A stretch of 64,000 nt of DNA, taken from contig OX438748.1 in NCBI GenBank assembly GCA_949316235.1, forward strand, positions 25,794,575 through 25,858,574. The letters run 5' to 3'. Position 1 is the first letter of the stretch, and each line of letters begins with the position of its first letter. The notes beneath the pieces were generated by a model. That model was not told the origin of the DNA and did no database searches. It saw only the letters and a list, made by a program, of their open reading frames with translations. Both the position numbers and the translations under genes were made by a program. This document shows positions 1 through 12,229 of this stretch, piece by piece. The DNA comes from Oegoconia quadripuncta (lineage: Eukaryota > Arthropoda > Insecta > Lepidoptera > Autostichidae).

Positions 1-190
1 TTGAACGGTGAAGAAAAACATCGCGAGGAAACCAGCATGCCTGAAAACTAAAATTCAAAGATATGTGAAGTCCCCAACCCGCATTAGGCCAGCGTGGTGG
101 ACTATGGCCCATACTCAGTCATTATACGAGGGAAGGCCTATATCCCTGCACTGGGATGCTTACGTGCTGATGATGTTGATGATTTGTGCT
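1..190 (+). mobile_element. SINE-D, 3' portion (cut by window edge)
   Basis: Shows the SINE-D body: 'ggtgaagaaaaacatcgcg', 'cgcattaggccagcgtgg', 'ctgatgatgttgatgat' tail. The head lies outside the window. Confidence 0.75.
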
Positions 191-639
191 ATGTTGTAAT
201 ATCAAGAGTAAATGCACAACTATTCTATCTTGTGTCTACAAGGTGGAAGATTTTATGAATATTGTACGTGTTTCTCCTTAAAATAAGTAGAAGTATTCAT
301 GGAGTAAGTCAATACCACCTGAGAGATTACGAGAAAAACTCCATAGAAATTATTCAAAAAGTTCCTTTCGTATATATCAATAATGATCAGGCACAGGGCA
401 CAGCTTGCAACGAAACAAATTACGAAGTAAACACGAAAGTACATTAATATTTTAGCGGAAGATGATTGAAGAGGGATAAATATTTATCAAGGCTGTTTTG
501 CGCCGATGCTCAGGCTTTTGAAGACAAAATTGCTTGGTGATGCAACGCCTTTGACTGCTGAGCTTCACTCAACCTCATTCCCTATGGCCCTAGTACCATC
601 ATTGGCTACACTCCTATTTGCCGAGGAGGCAGTGGTTAA

Positions 640-810
640 TGCTCTCTTTCCTACGTATACACCCTATTTCTTTCTATAAATAGTCTGGGGCATAAGGTAG
701 CAATAGAGTCATATAGGGCTCCATCTATATTTAGTATAGGCGCCCTGTGTCGAGTACTCCTAGTTCATAGGAGTTATAATCCGAGGAATAAGGAGGCGGG
801 ATAGGTGAAT
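640..810 (-). mobile_element. Fragment of the 5S-derived SINE body, antisense
   Basis: Complement matches 47700-47870: 'aggcgccctgtgtcgagtac' and 'aggtagcaatagagtcat' pair with its reverse strand. Confidence 0.55.
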
Positions 811-1676
811 TTCATTAGCAATAAGCATTCCATTTGTGGCAGGGTTTATTTGACAGGGTCTTTGGTTCCTGCTGGACCACAGTCTCGTCTCGCTCAGAGA
901 AGCTATGGGCAATAATCTATCACGCGGTCCCGACTACTTAAGGCATTCTTATTAGATCATGTTTGAAGTATATTAAGATCCGGATTTCATAATCATCATC
1001 ATCATCAGAATTTCTTCTTCTTAGCGAATCGATGGCAAAAATATTAAATATCAGAACTAATGTTAATAATGCGTAATAATGAATATTACATTTCTGAACT
1101 TGGTTAGTATAAAGAATAGCAAGAGACCGAGGGTTGAACCTTGTGGTGCACCTCGCATGACAGCTTTCGCAACTGATCAGATTGGAGGTGTTCATCTGAA
1201 GCTTCTGAGAAGAACGAATTTCACTTGGAGGGAAAGTACCTAGAAAAAAGCTTATAGCTGAATTGAGATTCGACTAAACCCCAAAACTAAGCACGTATTT
1301 TATTGTAGTAATCGATTGGGTCAATTAATAGATGAAATCTCTGTAACAAATATTGTGTCTTACATTAATTATCTAGAATATTACCAAGTTAACGATTTTA
1401 GGAACAATGCTGGAACGCCAATCGAGTATGCCACCTATACGTCTGAATTGGCAAAACCTAAATTATGACCCGCCAATATCAGTTAGGAACTCTATTACTC
1501 CCCAAAAGCTTTAGAAAAAATGACGCTTAGCGGTTTCAAATGAGGTAATCTTAAAATATAAGGTAATGTTAGTAGGTATTATGGTAATCCCAAGAATATT
1601 TTTTATTACGTTATGTGTATTGTATGACACTTTTCTCTTTTTTGTGCATTTGACCTTATTTAAATACATATCTTAT
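811..1676. other. AT-rich stretch without recognised features
   Basis: Only a short CAT/ATG repeat at 980-1007 stands out; no splice-bounded coding island was seen. Confidence 0.4.
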
Positions 1677-1935
1677 ACATATCTTTGCACAGACACACAG
1701 CGCCATATAGTTCCATACTAAGCAACTAGGCTTGTATTATAGATACCGGATGGTTGATAAACTACACAAATATATTTTTTTTTGTAAATAAATACACATA
1801 TAAATGAAAAACATCCATAACTCGGGAACACAATGTCTGTATTCATCATACAAACATATGCCCCTAGCGGGATTTGAACCCGCGACCTTTTGGTATAGCA
1901 GCAGACTTTCTAACCACTACACCAAACAGGTCGTC
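1677..1935 (-). mobile_element. SINE-A, near full length
   Basis: tRNA-like head on the minus strand (B-box-like 'gcgggtTCAAATCCCGC' type at 1865-1885), body 'cccgagttatggatgtttt', 3' part with 'gccatctagttcc'-like core. Head ends at 1935. Confidence 0.8.
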
Positions 1936-2772
1936 CACACAAATAGTTGAACACTTCAAATAATTGAGTGAAATGAATACCTACTCAATACGATAATCTT
2001 TTAACATGACATACTACTTTACTTAAGTAATTCATTGTTAAAGATTGTTGATAATAATACGTTTATAATACTAACAATAATCAATACAATATTTTTAACA
2101 CGCAATGTTACTTCACTTAATTATGTACATGGTATGATCAGGAGCCTTCGGTTTTATTTATGTCTGATCGAAGCATTCGATAACCTACTTCTTTATTCCA
2201 CTGAGTCAGTGACCCAAAATGGATCTTAGTCTTCGACACTGGAGGGGACGTCATTGTTCTGGGTTATGCGCAATTTCTTACCAGTAGTTAGTCCGAGACC
2301 CCTGTAGGCCTCACATTTACACAATATAACTATTATCAGGCTTTTAGTACATAATTCTAAGTTTGCCTGAAGTGATCTTTAACTTATTACAAGCTTTTAT
2401 TTAGCTTCACTTATCCCGGTGTCGGTTAATAAATCTTACGAGTTAATTTTGACACTTTCCAGTGTTCCTTTGAGATGAAATTTTGAAATTTTCAGATCAG
2501 CTTTAACGTACAAATTACCAATATATTTTTTAGTATTTTTTTATATTATTTAGGATGGCAACATCAATTTTAGATGTATATTTTTTTTAGTCAAACAATA
2601 CTTCATTTTTCTGATAACTGCGCTAATAACTAGACGTGCTTCATATGTAAAAATTATATAAAATTTATTAAACCTTAAAATTGATTCCGTTTTCCGTTTT
2701 GATTTCTATGCGAATAAACAAAAGTTTTATTGTCGTTTAAAGGTTAACATGTAGGTATAATTGTTCAGTTGC
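1936..2772. other. AT-rich stretch without recognised features
   Basis: No coding potential beyond short chance frames; nothing recognised on either strand. Confidence 0.4.
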
Positions 2773-3207
2773 CAGGCTAGCATGCCCCATAGTCTTTACA
2801 ATGACACTAGATCCAAGATTTGCGTCCTTTTTCTCGCATAAAGGGCGGAGGTGATATTAGCTTCCATCTTGTGTCTTTGGAGAGAGACTACGAGTCATAC
2901 TAGACCTGCTGCTTATTGACATTTCCATAAGCTCGTCAAAATACACCCTGTTATATAGTTAAATGAATTCGATTTTACGTAAATGTGGCAGGCTAGCATG
3001 CCCCATAGTCTTTACAATGACACTAGATCCAAGATTTGCGTCCTTTTTCTCGCATAAAGGGCGGAGGTGATAGTAGCTTCCATCTTGTGTCTTTGGAAAG
3101 ACACTACGGGTCATACTAGACCTGCTGCTTACTGACATTTCCATAAGCTCGTCAAAATACACCCTGTTATATAGTTAAATGAATTCGATTTTACTTAAAT
3201 GTGGCAG
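2773..3207. repeat. 216-bp direct tandem duplication
   Basis: The segment starting 'caggctagcatgcccc' at 2773 recurs at 2989 with only about half a dozen substitutions over 216 bp. No coding meaning is apparent. Confidence 0.9.
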
Positions 3208-3574
3208 AAATATGTGTCTTGCTTTACAGTTTTTGTCTACGTTTTCACTAAAGATATGTGATTTCTCCTGTAAATTTCCCGTGGCACAATGTGGCCGTTC
3301 AGATAGAGCTTTATTACCAGCAAATCAAGCTTAATTTGACATATCAGTGTCACCAATCAGCTTAATCAACATAGCATTATGCGTTGAAATGCTGAGTTGG
3401 GGATTCAAATTTCCCCCTAACCTGTTAAAATAGTTGAAGATACGCTCTTATATATTTTGTTATTTCGAATTGACACGCGGAATGTTTTTGGAAGGCTTTA
3501 AAATGTGGCAATCATTGTAACAAAATCTTTATATATTTGGGTACTAAAGTAAGAAATATATATTTGGGTACTTA

Positions 3575-3905
3575 ACCGCCACCGTGGCTCAATGTAAACA
3601 ACATTGGGTTAACGATTCGGAGGTCGCGGGTTCGATCCCCAGCGGGGTACATGTTTAAGTACTCGGTTTGATTGGTGGTAGGGCATTTTAAATGTCCGCC
3701 TGGCTAGCTACCACCATCTTATCAAAATCTTCCGCCAAGCATCAATGTTAATAGCATTGTTGTGTTCCGATTGTCAGAGATAAGATAGCCAGTCCCCCAA
3801 ATGTGTTGGGGTTTCCGGGTCAGTACGCTTCCACCTTCGACCTCATCTTCACTTAACATCAGGTGTGATTGAGGTCAAGTACCAACCCGTTGTGCATAAA
3901 AAAAA
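3575..3905 (+). mobile_element. SINE-C, full length
   Basis: Head 'accgtggctcaatgtaaac' with B-box 'ggttcgatccccagcgg', body 'gtccgcctggctagctac', tail 'catcaggtgtgattgagg' and poly-A. Confidence 0.85.
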
Positions 3906-4077
3906 GTGCCTTAGAAGTAAATTATGGTAACTTGATACGTCTATCATTAGACCTTTATCCCATAGTACCAACCCGTTATGCATAAAAAAAAAAAAAAATG
4001 TCCATTTATTCTCGACTCATGGATGTTTATATAAAATATATATATATAAAAGTATGTTTATTAAGTAAGTAAAAGTA

Positions 4078-4385
4078 AGGGTTATTACAGGATAGATAAT
4101 TATTTAGGCGATAAGGAGGTCTGGTGTTAGCTGGTCGTTATGTTAATTGCTGTTGTTTTGTAATATGTTATATAAAATGTAATATTATTATAAAGATGGA
4201 AACAAATTGAAAAGATGTGTTGTTGCGGAGTTTCTTGTCGCTTCTTCTCCCTAACCATAACACCTTGCGAAGCGATGTAGTTTAAAAAAAAATAACATGT
4301 TGACTTTCAATAAGTGATATTTTTGTATCCTACATTGAATAACATATTTTTGATTTTGATTTTGAATTTGATTATTTGTTATCTA
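4078..4385 (+). mobile_element. LINE 3' end (copy of the 43-kb element)
   Basis: 'gggttattacaggatagat' through 'cctacattgaataacatat' matches 43083-43370 almost base for base, including the last codons (GDKEVWC). Confidence 0.75.
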
Positions 4386-4432
4386 ATATCCATAGTACAA
4401 GCTTTGGTGTAAGTATCCGAAATATTTATATT
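4372..4432 (+). mobile_element. SINE-B 3' fragment
   Basis: 'ccatagtacaagctttg' to 'gtatccgaaatattt' with an internal deletion. Confidence 0.55.
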
Positions 4433-4439
4433 TTAAGTA

Positions 4440-4573
4440 TATTTAAATAAAAACATCGATGAATCAGGTACACGTGTCCTTATTCATCATACAAACAACG
4501 CTAGCGAGATTCGAATTCGCGACCGTTGAGTATAGCAGTCAGGTTTTCTAACCACTTCAACAAACAGTTTGTC
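4440..4573 (-). mobile_element. SINE-A-like head fragment
   Basis: On the minus strand it begins 'gacaaactgtttgttgaag', with tRNA-like head and 'cgcgaattcgaatctcgct'. Confidence 0.6.
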
Positions 4574-4582
4574 TATGTTAGG

Positions 4583-5496
4583 TTAAAACCTGCATCAGAG
4601 AAATCATTATTCGTTACCAGGTGAATAGATAACTGAATAACATTTGAATTATCTGAATAGATAACTGAATAACAAGAACTTGAGGACCGTTCCCAAGCGT
4701 CTCTACGCCAAACGGCGTGAAATTGATAATCTCCACTTTTACAAATTCAAACTCTGCATTTGACTTTAGCTACAAAGACTAAACTCTGGATTGCCAGTGA
4801 ACGCCACCGAGTGCAATAAATTTCATTTCTAAAATTTAAATCCTTATTTCACTAAGGGGTTGAAGCAATTTACGGACCTGTCGCTGTATTTTATTTAATT
4901 TACCCACGTGATGTACAATTTCAACCGAAAGGGGCATGATAAAAAACGCCAAGTTCTCGTGATGAAATTAACTGAGATTTTGTTGCTGTTACATTTAAAT
5001 GTATTTTTATTGTAGACGAAATTGTAGTGAAAGAAATAATTCAAAATATTCATTTATTAAGGACAACATACAGTTCTACATTTTATACACAACCTTTACG
5101 ATTTAGGCATGCAGTACTGTTACAGGGCTGGGTCAGGAAAGCTTTTTTTTTTAAATATATTTTTGGAAACACTAGTTTATTAGTTGAGATTAAACAGGAA
5201 TTAGAAAAAGAAATAGAAAAAACAAAATAGGAGTGCCGTGCGCGAAGTCCAAATCCAGTCTGATCTATTCGGTAATTAAAATATAATGTATTTGCACGGA
5301 AGTGCAGAACTGCAACCGAAGCACTTTTATTTTATATGGTTGTTTACGTAATTCCGGTTATAACAGTACTCTTGAGCATCAGTTGGAATCAGGAGTTGAC
5401 ATAAAATTGTGTGGTCATAGGAATAAAATTAATGTGACAAGTTTCAAAAGAATTGATTAAGAAGTAGTTGAAAAATCATTCGCAATATTATATATA
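4583..5496. other. Unassigned AT-rich stretch
   Basis: A 67-codon plus-strand frame at 5027-5230 has no recognisable motif. Nothing else was seen. Confidence 0.35.
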
Positions 5497-6469
5497 CAGG
5501 GTGAATTTGAATTCGTGTAATTCCCATTAACTGGTGACTCCACTTTTGATTACGAACAACTTTCCCCAAGGAACCATAGTCGATTTCGCTTAAAAACTTT
5601 TCGATTACCTATACAAAGTAAACCATACGTTACCTATGAGAACCATTTCGCCAAAACTAAGAGGATGGAGGAGGAGGATTGACAATAGAGAGGGCGGCTT
5701 AGGAGGTTAATTCAAAGGCACAGAGGCCTCGCCTAGAAGGAGCACAGAGGCTCCACCAAGAGAGACAACACATATGTATATTGATAATCCATGATTATTA
5801 ATACACATATGAATCTATGTTTGTATAATGTTTGTATGATGAATACGGACATGTGTACCCGAGTTATGAATGTTTTCATTTATAATAAGTATTTATTTAT
5901 AAAAAAAAATGTATTTATGTAGTATATCAACCATCTGGTATCCACAACACAAGCATATAGTTGCTTAATGTGGAACTAGATGGCATTGTGTGTACGTCCA
6001 AAGATATTTATTATTATTACTTACCTAATGTGCCCCTATCTAGGCTTATAAAGAAAAGAGAGAACTTTCGTGTATCATCATGCATACTTTAATTATTCCT
6101 ACCTACACTGACATTCTACAAGCCTTACAACTATTAACATATATATTATCAACAAATTGAACCCAGTAGATTTATTCGTCCGATGGTGTTGACGACATGG
6201 TGGTGTCAGAACACCACCTTTAGTATGGAAGTCCAATAATTTTCGATTGAATTCGGCTGTTTCCTAGTGGAAAGTTGTTCGTAATCAGGAGTCACCAGTC
6301 ACAAATTTTTGAACTTCCATATTAAGGGTCATTTCAGAATGGTTTACTTTGTATGGGTAGTCGAAAAATTTTTGATCGAATTCGACTATGATTCCTAGGG
6401 GGAAAGTTGTTTGTAATCAAGAGTAGAGTCACCAGTTAATGGGAATTACACGAATTCAAATTCACCCTG
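5497..6469. mobile_element. MITE family G: TIR element with CAGGGTG ends, interrupted by a SINE
   Basis: Begins CAGGGTGAATTTGAATTCGT and ends with the inverted ACGAATTCAAATTCACCCTG. The TIRs extend about 130 bp inward ('ggaaccatagtcgat'/'atcgaattcgactatg'). It is flanked by TATATA on both sides, as expected for a TA target. A SINE-A fragment lies inside at 5828-6019. No transposase was seen, so it is non-autonomous. Confidence 0.8.
5828..6019 (+). mobile_element. SINE-A, head missing, inside a G element
   Basis: 'gtttgtatgatgaatacgg' to 'agatatttattattatta'. Confidence 0.75.
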
Positions 6470-6726
6470 TATATACTATAATATATTGCTCGTTAAATAA
6501 CTGTGCTGTTATATTCCCATATAAATCATATAAGAGTCTTTCTAAGGTGCAGTACTACTATGAATTTCAATTTGTTAAGTTCAAAATTGTCCAAAGCTGT
6601 TGGTTTTTTATCGGGATTTTACAATTAGATCACAAAGTATGTGTAGCGGCGCTTCTTCTATTTAGTGATTACTGTGTGATTGATACTCAAAAATAAATCA
6701 TAATCATCATATTAAATCATAATCAT

Positions 6727-6905
6727 CATATTAGCCACAGGGCACCCACTGCTAAGTATGGGCATTCCCCGTAAGTGATCTGATTTTTCAGAGCGACTGG
6801 TTGCATCCAACGACTGTCTTTAGGTCATCCTAAACAATAACTACCACTTTGTGCGTGGTATTCGTATGCTGCGCTCGATGGTGCGTGGTCTACACTTTAG
6901 GGTTT
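6727..6905 (+). mobile_element. Unclassified repeat, 'agccacaggacgtccactg' family
   Basis: Resembles 59637-59775: 'agccacagggcacccactg', 'cagagcgactggttgc', 'ggtgcgtggtctacact'. Probably a LINE/SINE 3' segment. Confidence 0.45.
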
Positions 6906-7922
6906 TATTATTTTTTATTTTATTTTTTTCAAATTAACAGCAACCTTAAAACACAAACGCGGAACTAGTTATTTTTTTAATAACAGTGTAAACAATTGTT
7001 CTTGTAAAAATGTGTAAATCTCATATTCAGGATTATGAAATAGGATTGATTAGAACTATGCAGGGTTGCAGACATAAAATACCAAATTACTGCCAATATG
7101 CTGTCTCTACATGAAACCAAAGTAAACAAATCAACAACTTCCGGGCAGCGGACACAGGGTTAGTTTCATTATACATAATTATAGTAAATATTGTACATAT
7201 GTGATTAATAAAATATACTCCCAATATATTTAAAAGATATTTAACAATTATGATACACAACTTAATAAATTAAATCAATAAATTAAATTATTGTTTACCA
7301 CAAATTATATAAAAAAAAAAGAGAGTAAACGTTGTTTTCCAAACGCACGCGCCTGCTCCAGCTCAAACAATTCATATTTTATCAAACACATTTGTAATTA
7401 AAGCAAATATCGATTGCTGACTTCATGTAGTACGTTTGACTGCACAAGAATTGAAAATATTTGAAAGGCAAGGGAAATTCAAAGGAAATCTCCAATTGTT
7501 CGAGCCGGGATCGGATACGCACTTTGAACCATAATGTACCTACTACCTACTAAAATATGTAGTAGCAATATATATAGCCGCCATAAACACGTATATAACA
7601 ATATTATGTATAGGATGGATATTACATATAGAAAAAGACATATAAAATATACAATGTAAAATATTTAATAAGATTATACACAAATAAAATTTTTGCTGTA
7701 ACTAGGATTGCCAACGTTGAAATACGAATTTGCGGGAAATTATCATTTTAAATGCGCAACAAGAATTTATAAAATACGGAACCCAGTTGAGCGGGACACG
7801 TCTTCTAGCGTCCCAGAATCGGGAAGTCGTGCATATAGCTGCACGGTTGGCAAGCCCAGCTCTAACGGCAATCAGTTCTACAAGTTATATGTCCTGCGCT
7901 CTGTCAAGAAAAAAATGGTTTA
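6906..7922. other. Unassigned AT-rich stretch
   Basis: Two overlapping 71-codon frames at 7708-7945 have no family motif. No exon-like island was supported. Confidence 0.35.
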
Positions 7923-8219
7923 ACCGCCTCCGTGGCTCAATGTAAGCAACATTGGGTTTACGATTCGGAGGTCGCGGGTTCGATCCCCAGCGGGGTACAT
8001 GTTTAAGTACTCGGTTTTGTTGGTGGTAGGGCATTTTAAATGTCCGCCTGGCTAGCTACCACCATCTTATCTAAATCTGCCGCCAAGCAGCAATGTTAAT
8101 AGCATTGTTGTGTTCTGGTTGTTCAAATGTGTTGGGGTTTCCGGGTCAGTACGCTTCCACCTTCAACCTCATCTTCACTTAACATCAGGTGTGATTGACC
8201 TTCGCTCATAAAAAAAAAT
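7923..8219 (+). mobile_element. SINE-C, near full length
   Basis: Head 'accgcctccgtggctcaatg', B-box 'ggttcgatccccagcgg', poly-A at 8210-8218. A ~28-bp internal deletion removes 'cagagataagatagccag'. Confidence 0.82.
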
Positions 8220-8733
8220 AATTAATGGTTGCCGTTAATTTAAAAAGCCCTGACTATAAAAAGGTTACAAGTAAACTTCCTTCAGCAAAAAAACTACTGG
8301 AAATGTTGACTAGATAGACATGGGTTGGCCTTTAGCAAATTCGTTGTCAACAACCACACAGAACTTGGCCCTCATCAACCATGCAGCTCAAGGAGAAATT
8401 CCGAAACTTCTCTCACTAAATCGGCCTGAAGATAAACGGGGTCCATTTATCGTGTAAAAAGAACAATAGGTGTAAATAAACGTTGGAATCCAGTCGCCTC
8501 CGCTAAAAGCTTCTGGATTACCCGAATATTTGCACCCACCGTACTTGTGTCTTTTATTTTACTTTGTATTTTTTAATATACGACTGCTCGAGGTGTTTTA
8601 TGTTGTCAGTCTTCCGAATTCCCGGAGGATTAGGTGACAAGGTGTGAAAATGTAAAGAGGTATTTCGTCTAGTACAAGAAACGAATTCTACTTTATTAAT
8701 CCCGACGCGTTATGAGTTTGAAGTCTAAGTCTT

Positions 8734-8872
8734 GTGTGATGAATACGAACATTTATTCCCGAGTCTTGGATGTTTATATAAATATTTATGTATGTTTATC
8801 CGTTATCTAGTATCCATTGTACAAGCTTTGCTTAGTTTGGGACTAGATGACTGGTGTCAGTGTCCGAAATAT
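8734..8872 (+). mobile_element. SINE-B, 3' two thirds
   Basis: 'tgtgatgaatacgaacat' to 'gtgtccgaaatat' plus A-rich tail. Confidence 0.75.
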
Positions 8873-9105
8873 AAAAAAAAAGAAAAAAAAAGGGGACAGT
8901 ACAATTTGGCGGCGCGAATTTCCACGCGACCTCTTAACATAGTTGATACTTGATGATATAATCATTAGTTCACTAAAAGGTTTTCAAGAATTAACGATAT
9001 CCTTTCTTCTCAGCCACTCCTTAGATAGGTGACCAGTAGTGGCATTTTTATAAAAACATCTGTAGGTCAGTTTGCTACTGCCACTGGTTAACTTTGCTTG
9101 TTTAA

Positions 9106-9162
9106 AACGATTGGCGAATGTGACGTGGCCAAGCACTTGCCATGTCACATTCGCCAATCGTT
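9106..9162. repeat. 24-bp inverted repeat hairpin
   Basis: Arms 9106-9129 and 9139-9162 pair over 24 bp with one G.T position; the loop is 9 nt. Core 'attggcgaatgtgac'. Confidence 0.9.
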
Positions 9163-9429
9163 GGAGGATTTATTTAAACAATTTTCCGCAATCTATAAAA
9201 TCATAACTAAAATGTTTTTCATGCCTCTCCCTCGTCCTCGCTAAGCCAAGCTGCGTGGGTTGACTTCTCAACTAACCAGTAACTGACAAGATCACGTCGA
9301 AACTTTCCACCAAAACAACGAGACGTGAAATTAGAGGACTATTTATTTCGATTTGCAAAATTTCACTGTCAATTAATATGGAAAATAGAATAATCGTAGG
9401 AAATTCGATGATTATGTGTATATAATGTT

Positions 9430-9610
9430 GACGACCTGTTTGGTGTAGTGGTTAAAAACTCTGACCACTATAGCCAAAAGGTCGCGGGTGCGAATCCCGC
9501 TGGGGCCATATGTTTGTATGATGATTACGGACATGTGTACCCGAGTTATGGATGTTTTCATTTGTAATAAGTATTTATTTATAAAAAATAATGTATTCAT
9601 GTTATATCAA
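9430..9610 (+). mobile_element. SINE-A, 5' portion
   Basis: Complete tRNA-like head 'gacgacctgtttggtgtagt', body to 'atgtattcatgttatatcaa', then stops where LINE sequence begins. Confidence 0.8.
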
Positions 9611-10425
9611 TGCGCTCAATGAGGGGGCAGATGCTGTTAGTGCCATAAACAGTGATCTTAGTGCCATACATTTGTGGGCTGCGTCTTTTGGTCTTCTTGT
9701 AAACCCAACCAAATCGCAAGCGCTGGTTATTGGTAGCAGTCGTTTGAGGCCGAGAGTAATTCATATTCCAGGTATATATTTTAACGGAACTTGCATACCT
9801 TATAGTGACAAAGTCAAAAACCTCGGGGTCATCTTTGATGGCCATCTGTCGTGGTCACCTCATATAAACGACGTAAGCAGGCGCATGCATTACACCTTTC
9901 ACTCTCTTAAGCGACTTCAGAACTTCCTTCCTTTAAAAACTAAAATTATGCTATCACAAACCCTTCTTCTCCCCACACTAGACTACGCTGATGTATGCTA
10001 CTTGGATGTGACTGAGGAGTTGCTAAATAAGCTTGAGCGCCTACAAAATCTTGCCATTCGTTTCATTTTCGGATTACGCAAATATGACCATGTATCTGCG
10101 TTTCGCGCTCAACTAAAATGGCTCCCCATCCGACTTCGGCGCAATGTGCACATCCTCTCCTTCCTATATAATATCCTCAAAAATCCCAACTCTCCGGATT
10201 ATCTGAGTTCCCGCTTTAATTTACTCCCCTCCTGATGTTCCTAGGCGATCCTGCATTACAAAAACACTTGCCTGTCCTAGAGCCACCACAAACTTTCTTT
10301 TTCATTCCTTTAGTGTTCAAGCAGCCATGATGTGGAATAAACTGCCAAAATTAATTCAGGACAGCCCTTCAATTGCAGTATTTAAGAAAAGGCTAAAAGA
10401 GCATTACCTCTCCCATCTTTCGTGA
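9611..10425 (+). pseudogene. CR1/Jockey-type LINE ORF2 remnant (RT C-terminal part)
   Basis: Translates as the region after the reverse-transcriptase YADD motif through to the C-terminus. Recognisable motifs are FGLLVNPTKSQ (about residue 40), KNLGVIFDGHLSW, LLPTLDYADV, LLNKLERLQNLAIRFIFG and LKWLPIRLRR. The frame closes at a TGA at 10233-10235, but a neighbouring frame continues from about 10226 with VQAAMMWNKLPKLIQDSPSI and FKKRLKEHYLS to the TGA at 10423, so there is one frameshift. It is 5'-truncated, lacking the catalytic palm, so it cannot transpose. A truncated SINE-A copy abuts its 5' side. Confidence 0.85.
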
Positions 10426-10889
10426 TATTATTAGTATGTGTATGTAGGTTTATAGTATATATATATATTTAAATTATGTTATGTATATATTTCGCAGTAG
10501 GTATATGTAATATATTTAGTGTAAGTTTATTATTCAGTTATCTTTTCTTTTTTTATTTGTTTTATTATTCGTTATAGGATTTCTCTTTTGCACACAATTT
10601 ACTGCTAAACCCCAAAAGACATCCGCATTTTTGGGCCAGTGTTTTGTCACCTAATAAAAGGTACACCTAAAAAAAGCCGGTACTAAAGACTATCAACTTA
10701 GCTATTCAAAAGAATTTTTGGAACCTTAGTATAGTTATAAGAAATATTTGAAAATATCGCTCTCAGAAAACATTTTGGCTCACAAACTATACAAAAACTA
10801 AATTCTTTCCAAAAAAAAAAAAAAAATAGACAAGTGACAACTGACAACTGACATTTTTGACTGTGAGGTTATAATTTAAGTAGGGATAA
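10426..10889 (+). other. LINE 3' UTR and AT-rich flank
   Basis: (TA)n near 10455-10470 and AT-rich sequence after the LINE stop codon. The element's 3' boundary is not clear. Confidence 0.35.
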
Positions 10890-10924
10890 CCATGGACGTA
10901 ACAATCAAACTGTTACGTCCATGG
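10890..10924. repeat. 14-bp perfect hairpin
   Basis: CCATGGACGTAACA at 10890-10903 and its complement at 10911-10924 with a 7-nt loop. Confidence 0.9.
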
Positions 10925-11239
10925 GGATAACAGCAACAGCGAGCGAGCGACGGACGACTCTGAAAAGAAAAAACAATTTTTCTTTGGCCTAGCATCTTGT
11001 TTCCATGCGTGAGAATGCATGTGGTTAATGTTGCCAGTATATAATTTCAAAGTTCCCCAAACCAGATTTCAAACCTCTTTTGTTCTTTTCTAAAGTCCAT
11101 TAAAAATATATGTGTTAGGTTTTTAGCACGTCTGATACTAAGAGTTTAAGACTATATTTATTAATTGAAGTGACAACAAACTGGCCCAAAGATGTATGGA
11201 TCTGTGCTGTTGTCCTTTACTAAGTTTCCTATTTCAATG

Positions 11240-11343
11240 CTCAGGTTGACTGGAAGAGATCTCTTAAAGAGATAAGTCCACCTTTGTACGTGACCTATTG
11301 TTTGTACTCTGTTATTGTAATATTTTGGTGCAATAAAGAATAA
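11240..11343 (+). mobile_element. LINE 3' end with stem-loop
   Basis: 'gactggaagagatctctt' with a stem-loop at 11259-11273, then a GTGCAATAAAG end. A 3' fragment of SINE-A follows at once. Confidence 0.65.
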
Positions 11344-11440
11344 CATCAACCATCTGGTATCCACAACACAAGCCTATAGTTGCTTAAAGTGGAACTAGAT
11401 GGCGCTGTGTGTACGTCCAAGGATATTTATTATTATTATA
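11344..11440 (+). mobile_element. SINE-A 3' fragment
   Basis: 'catctggtatccacaacac', 'ggaactagatggcgctgtg', TTATTATTAT tail. Confidence 0.75.
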
Positions 11441-11924
11441 TATATACATGTAAATACAACATTATTATATCAGCTACAGGACGTCCACTGCTGCACGTAC
11501 AATAAATTAATTCATTAAAATACGGTAAAGAATTAGCTTAGCTTGACATAATTCAGAACCGACTTATATAATTGCTATCTATAGAGGTATATTAAGGATG
11601 TAATTTTGAATAATTAAGACTAAATAAAACGAGCGCTTAGTACAGATTTTTTTAGAAAACCCTCTTTTTAACTGACTGTTATTTAATTAGGTAGACTTTT
11701 GTTAAACACAGTTAACTTATTGATTGATAAAAAACTAAGTATGTTATAATTAGGCATGCATGTGTTTTAGGTGAAACTGTCATCGAGTTGCATTGCTTAA
11801 GCAATTATTTCTTAAGAAATAAAAATGACAACTAATAGATATTTTGTAACGATAATTTCCCTAAATGTTTTGGGTTTTGGGCTACCTACATGTCATGTGC
11901 ATAATGTTTCCTAACCCAAAGGTT

Positions 11925-12050
11925 GCCTGGAAGAGATCGCTTTTAGTGATAAGGCCGCCAAATTGTACTATCCCCTTTTTCTTATTTCTTTTTATGCTTC
12001 TTATTGTTGTACAATAAAGAATATTTTGTTTGTTTGTTTGTTTGTTTTTT
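11925..12050 (+). mobile_element. LINE 3' end with (TTTG)n tail
   Basis: 'gcctggaagagatcgctt' with a stem-loop at 11936-11950, then TGTACAATAAAG and a TTTG tandem tail, unlike the TAA tail of related copies. Confidence 0.65.
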
Positions 12051-12229
12051 AAACAAACACATTTTTCAACTTTACCTTATTTAGTTACTTAGTACTTGCG
12101 TGTCTTACAAAATATGTTTAATCTTTAGTAATTGTTACTACATTTACAACACTTTATTAAATGTTTCAAGAAAATCGGTTATTCGTTTTTGCGATTTTAA
12201 ACCGTATTTTCCCTGGGCTAGGCGCCTAC

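Noticed and set aside
1860..1935. Possible genuine tRNA genes at SINE-A, -B, -C and -D heads
   Set aside because: B-box-like sequences are present, but the acceptor stem and 3' end are missing and the same heads recur with SINE bodies, so they are SINEs and not tRNA genes.
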